Shown: in pieces, positions 58,125 through 64,000 of the stretch
Layout: each line of letters begins with the position of its first letter
Position numbering within the stretch: the first letter of the stretch is position 1
Assembly (NCBI GenBank): GCA_022360315.1
Contig: JAKSDA010000477.1
Span: 21,212-85,211 of the forward strand
Length of the DNA stretch: 64,000 nucleotides
Origin: Pseudomonadota bacterium
GTDB lineage: Bacteria; Myxococcota_A; Polyangia; Haliangiales; Haliangiaceae
Reading direction: 5' to 3'
The notes under the pieces: generated by a model
Database searches by the model: none
What the model was told of the DNA's origin: nothing
What the model saw: the letters and a program-made list of their open reading frames with translations, nothing else
Made by a program: the position numbers and the translations under genes

Positions 58125-59668
58125 GGCAAGAATGGTGGCGGCGGCTCGCCCATCTTGTTCGCCGCCTCGACGAGTTTGTTGGCAATATCGCGGATTTGCT
58201 GCTCGGTGAACTTGCCCTTACGCAATAACTCGCGCATGACCTGCTTACGTGAAGCACCTTTGATCGATGACTGGATATTCTTGAGAAATGCTTTGATCTC
58301 CTTCCACCAATGAGGATCATTATCATTATTATTGCTTGGCGGCTCGCCCGATGGCACTCCACCAACCGACGCAACCGCGAGAAGGCGCGCCAAGTGCTCG
58401 GCGAGTCTCTCGGTGTTACCGCGCAGTTGATCGCCCTTAATGCGCAGCGCTAGGACTGTCGTGCTGGCCGCGGCGATGGCTTCCAGAGAGCAGATCAAGC
58501 TCTGCCACGATCTGGCAAGTTCCCGGGAACTCGCCGGGGAGCGCGTAAACAACCAAGTCGCAGCCAAACCGATCCCTACCAGGATCAGGAGGGGATCGTC
58601 TGCCACGCCGACACCGGTTGCGTCGTCGGCGAGAATCGCGCCCCCTACGGCCAACAGTCCGCCTATTCCCGCCTTCTGCGTACTCCCCTGGTTGGCGAGG
58701 TCGACATAGTCTCGCAGGTCGGCCTCTGCTTGATGAATAGTCTTCGCCAGTTCCTCTCGTTCTTGCTCTGTGAGTGGTACGGACTCATCTTCCAGGATGG
58801 CCTTGGCCTTCGCGATCTCCGCACGAACCCGGCCGATGTCGCCCTGCTCGGGATCTCCGGCGCTCTCACCCCCGGTCTCTTCATTCGACGAGGATTCGGA
58901 CTCCTGGCGTTGAACTGGACCACCGGGGAACGAACGGCTGAGTGAGGCTTGTTCTTGTCCCGCGTGCGATGCGCCTGCGGGGGTGAATGGCGCCAGGAGC
59001 TCTCGAATCGACTGCCCTGCGACCACGCGGTCACCGATGGCATTCGCATGCCGTTCGTACGCATCACCAGCCTCACCAACTCCGCCTTTGAGTTGCACGC
59101 TGGCACGTTGCTGCACAACGTGCGCGGCCTCGTGCGCTGCAGTATGCAAAGTGGGCGTGCTCTTGAACGCGACACGATTACTCGTGGCATACGCCTCGGC
59201 CCCCATCTCGTCACAGGCAGCGGCGGCTGCTCCACCGATGTGGGCGTTGACACCGCCGAGATCGTGGTCGGGTCCAAACGCATCCTGCAGCGTATCCAGA
59301 TAGGGCAACGATTCTCCGCTGCCATCGACGCCGCGTGCTGCCACACGTTGAACCCTGTCCGGATCTTCGGCTGCGATGTTCCCTTTCGCCTGAACAACAG
59401 AATTCCAGAACGTCTCCGGGGGTGACGTGCCACGATGAGCGGCATCCATCAACGGATGACTGGTCCACTCTCCAGCAGACAGGATGCCGTGGGCCGTTGG
59501 AGTGTCGGAGCCAACGCTGACGGACTTGCGCTGTACGACGCTACCACGGTGATCGGCTACCAGTCTGCTCGTACGTGCCATTTTGCCTGGATTGGAACGC
59601 TGGCCTACCAACTCTGTGTTGGTTTTGAGCCGCTCATTGACTGGACGATTCCCCGTTCTGTCTCTCAT
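58121..59668 (-). CDS. DUF4157 (HExxH) protein with toxin-like C-terminus
   Basis: This 515-residue protein (or 486 from ATG 59581, MARTSRLVADHRGSVVQRK) has the same DUF4157 core as the protein at 10448-11965: SLPYLDTLQDAFG, VNAHIGGAAA, EAYATSNRVAF and HTAAHEAAHVVQQ (HEAAH). The C-terminal half differs: a charged coiled-coil, a hydrophobic segment with LADDATGVGVADDPLLI of the kind that precedes toxin domains in polymorphic toxins, then a small Lys-rich helical end (SIKGASRKQVMRELL, IRDIANKLVEAANKMG). The function of the tip is unknown. Confidence 0.78.
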   Translation of the reverse strand: MRDRTGNRPVNERLKTNTELVGQRSNPGKMARTSRLVADHRGSVVQRKSVSVGSDTPTAHGILSAGEWTSHPLMDAAHRGTSPPETFWNSVVQAKGNIAAEDPDRVQRVAARGVDGSGESLPYLDTLQDAFGPDHDLGGVNAHIGGAAAAACDEMGAEAYATSNRVAFKSTPTLHTAAHEAAHVVQQRASVQLKGGVGEAGDAYERHANAIGDRVVAGQSIRELLAPFTPAGASHAGQEQASLSRSFPGGPVQRQESESSSNEETGGESAGDPEQGDIGRVRAEIAKAKAILEDESVPLTEQEREELAKTIHQAEADLRDYVDLANQGSTQKAGIGGLLAVGGAILADDATGVGVADDPLLILVGIGLAATWLFTRSPASSRELARSWQSLICSLEAIAAASTTVLALRIKGDQLRGNTERLAEHLARLLAVASVGGVPSGEPPSNNNDNDPHWWKEIKAFLKNIQSSIKGASRKQVMRELLRKGKFTEQQIRDIANKLVEAANKMGEPPPPFLP

Positions 59669-59747
59669 CGCACTCTAGGATCTTCGGTTGGTTCTACGAA
59701 ACCTTACAATTGACTTTATAGCAGATTGCCTGTCGGATCATTTCTGA

Positions 59748-59873
59748 ATGCGGGCTCGTGTATCAATCGAATTGACCCCCGCACGGCAACAGCGCATTAA
59801 CTCGTTAGACCCCGACGGATTATACGCCCTGCGTACCTATCCCCTCGAGCATCGGTGCTGGGACGAAGAATAG
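59748..59873 (+). CDS. Possible 41-residue small protein
   Basis: A short frame reads IELTPARQQRINSLDPDGLY and ends PLEHRCWDEE, with natural amino-acid composition, but no clear ribosome site. It could be a small protein or the end of a lost gene. It lies in the gap between the DUF4157 gene (minus) and the GST gene (minus). Confidence 0.3.
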   Translation: MRARVSIELTPARQQRINSLDPDGLYALRTYPLEHRCWDEE

Positions 59874-59918
59874 TTCGTGCACGTGGCGCCTAGCGCAGGT
59901 CAAACCGGTCACCGCCGA

Positions 59919-60596
59919 TCAGGCCAGAAGTTTGTAGGGACCGCCTTTTTCGAGTGCCGCTCGGTAGGCCGGCCTGGCCCGAATTCGCTCCACATACGCA
60001 GCGAGTTTGGGATAGTCCCTGGCCAGGTCGGTACGAGTCTCGGCCGCCTCGATGGCGAAACTCATCTGGATATCGGCTGCGGTCAGTTTTTCGCCGCAAA
60101 ACCACGTCGATGTGTTCAGTGTCGCTTCCATGTATTCGAGATTGCGTTTTACATTGGGGTCGAGATAGCCGCCACGTACCTTGGCGACAATGCTCTTTGC
60201 GATGGGTTTGACGAAGAATGGTAACGGCGCAGTCTCGATGCGGCGCACGATCAGCGACAGGACCATGAGTGGCATGAACGTACCCTCGGCGTAGTGTAGC
60301 CAGTACGTATAGGCCAGACGTTCGGGTGTGCCGGCCGCCGGTACCAGGCTGCCATTGTCGTATTTGCCGACCAGGTATTCGATGATGGCGCCGGACTCGG
60401 CCACGGTCAGATCGCCGTCGGTAATGACCGGTGACTTGCCGAGCGGATGAACCGCGACCAGTTCCGGCGGCGCCAGGTCGGTTTTTTTGTCGCGCTGGTA
60501 TCGTTTGACTTCGTAGTCGACAGCCAGTTCTTCGAGTAACCAGAGGATGCGTTGCGAGCGAGAGTTTTCCAGATGATGAAGGGTGATCATGGGCAT
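59919..60596 (-). CDS. Glutathione S-transferase family protein
   Basis: The 225-residue protein has an N-terminal thioredoxin-like domain with the GST start MITLHHLENSRSQRILWLLEEL (Ser/Arg at the active site), LGKSPVITDGDLTVAESGAIIEYL (the cis-Pro and glutathione-binding SNAIL-like element), and an all-helical C-terminal domain ending in ADIQMSFAIEAAE, YPKLAAYVERIRARPAY. Likely detoxification. Confidence 0.9.
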   Translation of the reverse strand: MPMITLHHLENSRSQRILWLLEELAVDYEVKRYQRDKKTDLAPPELVAVHPLGKSPVITDGDLTVAESGAIIEYLVGKYDNGSLVPAAGTPERLAYTYWLHYAEGTFMPLMVLSLIVRRIETAPLPFFVKPIAKSIVAKVRGGYLDPNVKRNLEYMEATLNTSTWFCGEKLTAADIQMSFAIEAAETRTDLARDYPKLAAYVERIRARPAYRAALEKGGPYKLLA

Positions 60597-60670
60597 CTGC
60601 CATCAGTTGAACGCGGGACGATACTACACATGGCAAGCTCACCGCGTCACCGACTGGCCATGTGGTCTAC

Positions 60671-60704
60671 CACGATCACGTTAACAGGCTCCAACGTGAT
60701 CGTG
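60671..60704. promoter_or_regulatory. 12-bp perfect inverted repeat between divergent GST and phosphatase genes
   Basis: Arms CACGATCACGTT and AACGTGATCGTG are separated by 10 nt, in the 216-nt divergent promoter region. TGGCCATGTGGT occurs on both sides (60657 and 60789). It is a good candidate operator shared by both genes. Confidence 0.5.
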
Positions 60705-60812
60705 CGCGGCCCGACCGCTTCGCGTTCGGGCGATCATTTTTGGGCAAAGTCCCGGAGCAACCGCGCCAAGGCGATCAGCAGAGAGCGATGGCCATGTGGT
60801 AGACCTGTCTTC

Positions 60813-61709
60813 ATGTCCAGAATATTTGGCGGGCTCACCGCCCACGCAGTCGGCAGTCTGATGAAAGAGGCGGTGCGTCGGGCCATCGTGGCCATCCGGG
60901 GCGAGCGATTTTCGTTCGAGGCGCAGGTCAAGCGGGTTCTGCCCGGCGGCTCGCGCGACCTGGTCACGACCGCGGATCAGGCCGCGCAGCGGGTGTTTGT
61001 TAAGCTGTTGCGCGACTGGTTTCCCACCTATGGCGTCGTCGCCGAGGAGAACCACCTCAGTGTGCCGTGTACCGAACCGGACCACGATTTTTGGTTCACG
61101 GTGGATCCGCTCGATGGAACCAAGGCGTTTATCCGGCGCCAATCGCACGGCATCGGCACCATGCTGGCCCTGGTCTGCGACGGCGATGTCATCGCCGCAT
61201 GTGTGGGCGATGTGATGACCCAGGAGGTGTACGCCACTCGTCCCGATTCGCCGAAAGTTTTTCGAATCAGTGAATTCGGCGTTGCCGAAAAGCTCGAGGT
61301 GGACAAAGGGCGAACCCTGCGCACACAGTGGATCCAGCTGCGCGACCCGCCCTCGCAGCATTCGCCCATGGTCGATGAACTGGCCGCTGGACCAAACATG
61401 TTGTTCAGCCAATACGAGATCGTCGGTGGCAGTATCGGCATCAGTATGGCCCGATTGTGGAAGGGTGAAGTGGCCGCCGAGGTCATTCGACCGGGCTGGG
61501 CCAATCCCTGGGATCTGTGCCCGGTGGTCGGTATCTCGCGCAAGCTCGGCTTTGTGTTCGTGCAGCTCGACTCGGCTCGGGGCAACTTTCAGACCATCGA
61601 TCCCCCGATTGCACGGTCCCCGGTCCGCAGCGAACGCGAGCTCCTGGTCATCCATCACAGCCGTGTTGGCGAGCTCGAAGCCTGGCTCGCCAACAGGCCC
61701 ACCAGGTGA
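60813..61709 (+). CDS. Inositol-monophosphatase-family phosphatase
   Basis: ATG 60813 gives 298 residues; frames further upstream are inside the promoter area. Metal-binding motifs are VVAEENH (first Glu pair), DPLDGTKAFI (DPLDGT) and the family end motif region PGWANPWDLCPVVGI (WD). The enzyme could act on inositol phosphate, histidinol phosphate or 3'-phosphoadenosine phosphates; sequence alone does not decide. Confidence 0.85.
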   Translation: MSRIFGGLTAHAVGSLMKEAVRRAIVAIRGERFSFEAQVKRVLPGGSRDLVTTADQAAQRVFVKLLRDWFPTYGVVAEENHLSVPCTEPDHDFWFTVDPLDGTKAFIRRQSHGIGTMLALVCDGDVIAACVGDVMTQEVYATRPDSPKVFRISEFGVAEKLEVDKGRTLRTQWIQLRDPPSQHSPMVDELAAGPNMLFSQYEIVGGSIGISMARLWKGEVAAEVIRPGWANPWDLCPVVGISRKLGFVFVQLDSARGNFQTIDPPIARSPVRSERELLVIHHSRVGELEAWLANRPTR

Positions 61710-61752
61710 CCAGGTGAGACTGTGTCGATTGTCCGATCAATCCCTACATGGG

Positions 61753-61792
61753 AACAAGGGAATCGTACATGGAAAACAAGGGAATCGTACAT
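61753..61792. repeat. 18-nt direct repeat upstream of the OmpA-like gene
   Basis: AACAAGGGAATCGTACAT occurs at 61753-61770 and 61775-61792, 22 nt apart (two helical turns), about 85 nt before the OmpA-like start. A weaker CTACATGG precedes. The spacing suits a regulator site but could be a duplication. Confidence 0.5.
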
Positions 61793-61876
61793 TGGCGCCA
61801 GTCGGCTCAGACGCTGCACGGTCCAGACAGGCTTCTACCGCCCTTGATGGGTGTTCCTGATATAAGATGGCCAACA

Positions 61877-64000
61877 ATGCGCACCCGATGTTTGGCTGTG
61901 GTGAGCCTGTCGGTTTGTCTCGCCGTTGATCTGGCTGAAAGTCACGCTCAAGACAACAATCCGCCCTTTGATCCGGCGATCGAGGTGCAGCTATTCGAGT
62001 ACGCGATCGGACCGAGGTCGTTTTTGACCGTGACTGACGCCGACATCGCATACAAGGATCAGTTCAGCGCCGATCTGCTGGTCACGTTTTTGACCGACCC
62101 GTTTACGGTGTACAACGTCGATGAGCGGAGCGAGCAACTTATCGGCCGGCGCACCGCGGTGGTGGCATCGCTCCTGGCTGGCGAGCTATCGGCAGGCTAT
62201 GGACTGTCCGGGCGGGTCCAGCTCGGTATCGCGCTGCCGGTGGTCTTTTCGATCAGCGGTCAGGGCATTGATCCGGCCTCGGCCATGCCCGATCCCCAGG
62301 GCCTGCAGGCGACCGGGTTTGGCGATGTGCGCGCCGAGGCCAAGACCGCCCTGTGGCGGGCTGGCAGCATGCGTCTGGCCGCGCTGGGAGCGGTCACCTT
62401 GCCGACCAGTGTCGGCGCTGGAGGCAGTGATTTTCTCGGCGACAACTTGCCCTCGCTGCGCAGCCGGGTCGCGTTTCAGTGGTCGAGCGAGAGCGGCCAG
62501 GTCAGCGCGGGCAGCAATGTCGGCCTGATCGTGCGCAAACCGCGCGAGGTCTATTCCAGCACGGTCGGCCAGCAGCTCGTCTATGGCGCTGCCGGTGCGC
62601 TGTCGTTTGCCGGTGGTCGGGTGACTGGAGTCGCCGAGATGTTCGGTCGTACCGGCCTGGTCAGCGGGGATGTCGAGGCCAGTCCGCTCGAGCTCAACGG
62701 CGGAGTGCGGGTTCGGGCCAGTGAGTCGATCTCGGTCCTGGCCGGCGGGGGAGCCGGTCTGGTCCGCGGCATTGGTTCGCCCGGGTTGCGGGTCTTTGTG
62801 TCGGTCGGCTGGGCGCCCGACTATCGCGACTCGGACGGCGATGGCCTGGTCAATGTGCGCGACCGTTGCCCGCTCGTGGCCGAGGACGACGACAGCTTTG
62901 AAGACGACGACGGCTGTCCCGAACTCGACAACGACGGTGATCTGCGCGAGGACTACGCGGATCGCTGTCCCAACCAGAAAGAGGATATCGACGGTTTCAA
63001 CGACGACGACGGCTGTCCCGATCTCGACAACGATCGGGATGGATTGGCCGATCTCGACGATCGCTGCCCCGAGGAGGCCGAGGACGGAATCGGGGTATTT
63101 GGCAACGATGGCTGCCCGGGCAGCAGAACCGACGCCGATGACGACCAGGTCACCGACGATGTCGATGCATGTGTCGAGAACCCAGAGGACGCCGACGGGT
63201 TCGAGGATTGGGACGGCTGTCCCGAGGCCGACAACGACGGCGACGGAGTCGCCGACGCGGACGATCAGTGTCCGGTGTGCAGCGAGGATCGCGACGGTTT
63301 TGCCGACCATGACGGCTGCCCCGAACTCGACAACGACGGCGACGGAATCTCGGACGACCGCGATCAATGCCCGGTTGAAGCCGAGACGATCAACGGTGTC
63401 GACGATCTCGATGGCTGTCCGGATCGCGGTGGCGAAATCCTGGCCCAACTCGAAGGAGATCGGCTGGTCTTGCACAGGCGCCTGCGTTTTTCCCGTTCAG
63501 CGGTCGGACTGCGGCCCCGTTCCATCGCGGTCATCGAGCAAGTCGCGACGATCGTGAAAGCCCACCCGGAGGTCACGAGTTGGCTGATCGTGGTCGCCGG
63601 GTTGCCTCGGGGCAACCAGGACAAGGCCCGGGCGCGGAGTCAACGCCAGGCCAACGTGATCAAGGCCAATCTCCTGATGCGCGGCATCGAAAGCGAGCGC
63701 ATCAGGGCGGTCGGGGCAGTGTCCGATACTGCACAAGTCGCCATCGTGGCCAAAGAACGGGCCGAACAGCCACAGGGAGGCGACGCCGAGTGCCCGGCAG
63801 GCTATCAGGTCGAGCCCCGTCAGCCAGAAAAACAGCCAGAGCGCGGCGCGGCGATGCAGCCAGAGCGCGGCGCGGCGATGCAGCCAGAGCGCGACGCGGC
63901 GATGCAGCCAGAGCGCGACGCGGCGATGCAGCCAGAGCGCGACGCGGCGATGCAGCCAGAGCGCGACGCGGCGATGCAGCCAGAAACACGGCCCGGTGAC
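61877..64000 (+). CDS. Outer-membrane barrel with thrombospondin type 3 repeats and degenerate OmpA domain (partial)
   Basis: The frame from ATG 61877 is open to the right edge (at least 708 residues). A signal peptide ends near ESHAQD. Residues 20-310 are a beta-barrel (TFLTDPFTVYNVDERS, SAGYGLSGRVQLGIALPV). From about 315 come at least seven acidic thrombospondin-type-3 calcium repeats (RCPLVAEDDDSFEDDDGCPE pattern). An OmpA-like domain follows (about 520-620), but its peptidoglycan motif lacks the Asp (LIVVAGLPRGNQDKARARSQ). The end seen here is an 8-residue repeat array QPER(G/D)AAM. Likely a surface or stress-bearing protein, related to myxobacterial OmpA-like T3 proteins. Confidence 0.8.
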   Translation, partial: MRTRCLAVVSLSVCLAVDLAESHAQDNNPPFDPAIEVQLFEYAIGPRSFLTVTDADIAYKDQFSADLLVTFLTDPFTVYNVDERSEQLIGRRTAVVASLLAGELSAGYGLSGRVQLGIALPVVFSISGQGIDPASAMPDPQGLQATGFGDVRAEAKTALWRAGSMRLAALGAVTLPTSVGAGGSDFLGDNLPSLRSRVAFQWSSESGQVSAGSNVGLIVRKPREVYSSTVGQQLVYGAAGALSFAGGRVTGVAEMFGRTGLVSGDVEASPLELNGGVRVRASESISVLAGGGAGLVRGIGSPGLRVFVSVGWAPDYRDSDGDGLVNVRDRCPLVAEDDDSFEDDDGCPELDNDGDLREDYADRCPNQKEDIDGFNDDDGCPDLDNDRDGLADLDDRCPEEAEDGIGVFGNDGCPGSRTDADDDQVTDDVDACVENPEDADGFEDWDGCPEADNDGDGVADADDQCPVCSEDRDGFADHDGCPELDNDGDGISDDRDQCPVEAETINGVDDLDGCPDRGGEILAQLEGDRLVLHRRLRFSRSAVGLRPRSIAVIEQVATIVKAHPEVTSWLIVVAGLPRGNQDKARARSQRQANVIKANLLMRGIESERIRAVGAVSDTAQVAIVAKERAEQPQGGDAECPAGYQVEPRQPEKQPERGAAMQPERGAAMQPERDAAMQPERDAAMQPERDAAMQPERDAAMQPETRPGD
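63833..63976. repeat. Six tandem copies of a 24-bp unit
   Basis: The unit starts CAGCCAGAGCGC and encodes QPER(G/D)AAM; copies 1-2 have GGC, 3-6 GAC at one codon. All six are in frame with the OmpA-like gene. Near-perfect identity suggests recent expansion, with possible copy-number variation. Confidence 0.9.

Noticed and set aside
62186..63475. 429-codon minus-strand frame opposite the OmpA-like gene
   Set aside because: Val/Ile/Ala-rich periodic translation is the mirror of the acidic type-3 repeats; the plus strand has signal peptide, barrel and repeats.

Overview
The window looks like a chromosomal segment of a myxobacterium (Myxococcota), possibly near Haliangium or the Nannocystineae. 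Supporting signs are high GC, three Ser/Thr protein kinases of eukaryotic type (one with a PEGA domain, two with TPR arms), two DUF4157 (HExxH) proteins, a C-type-lectin-like lipoprotein, a thrombospondin-type-3-repeat OmpA-like protein and a CxxxY-type CcmE. The assignment is inference from gene content. No rRNA, tRNA, CRISPR array, insertion sequence or prophage was recognised.

Layout. 1-2.5 kb: minus-strand nitrate/nitrite pair (NarK-type carrier, then nirB with a frameshift, cut by the window edge). 2.7-3.9 kb: an MFS carrier. 4.2-9.2 kb: a complete five-gene branched-chain-amino-acid-type ABC uptake operon (livKHMGF) with overlapping genes. 9.4-14.3 kb, minus: a coupled operon of PEGA kinase, small TPR protein, DUF4157 protein and propeller-like lipoprotein. 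14.5-17.2 kb, minus: Fe(III)-type ABC ATPase and double permease without a binding protein, next to a decayed PLP-decarboxylase remnant. 18.4-21.5 kb: two-domain rhodanese, guaA and adk. 22-26 kb: DUF1579 protein and a large kinase/TPR/beta-sandwich protein. 26.3-29.1 kb: orphan Dam-type methylase, a hypothetical protein and moaA.

29.3-38.8 kb is a System I cytochrome c maturation operon: ccmE, a ccmF-ccmH fusion, a ccmI-like gene, a beta-sandwich membrane protein, ccmA, ccmB, ccmC, an enlarged ccmD-like gene and a small membrane protein. Its products would export or hold haem, load CcmE, and reduce and ligate apocytochromes.

39-64 kb is a mosaic of accessory genes: a metzincin-like lipoprotein, a stand-alone NRPS condensation domain, a kinase with a kinesin-light-chain-like TPR array, an outer-membrane barrel remnant, a secreted TAP-type hydrolase, a STAS-like/GHKL partner-switching pair, mepA, an FAD-linked oxidase, a lectin-like lipoprotein, flavohaemoglobin, a second DUF4157 protein overlapping a zinc-ribbon gene, a GST, an inositol-monophosphatase-family enzyme, and an OmpA-like protein running off the right edge.

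The strongest candidates for something undescribed are the two DUF4157 loci (9.4-14.3 kb and 57.4-59.7 kb), each translationally coupled to a different downstream partner and one also to a kinase. Next come a four-cysteine extracytoplasmic domain shared by two kinases and the receiver-GHKL/STAS-zinc-ribbon pair. All functions are inferred from sequence alone.
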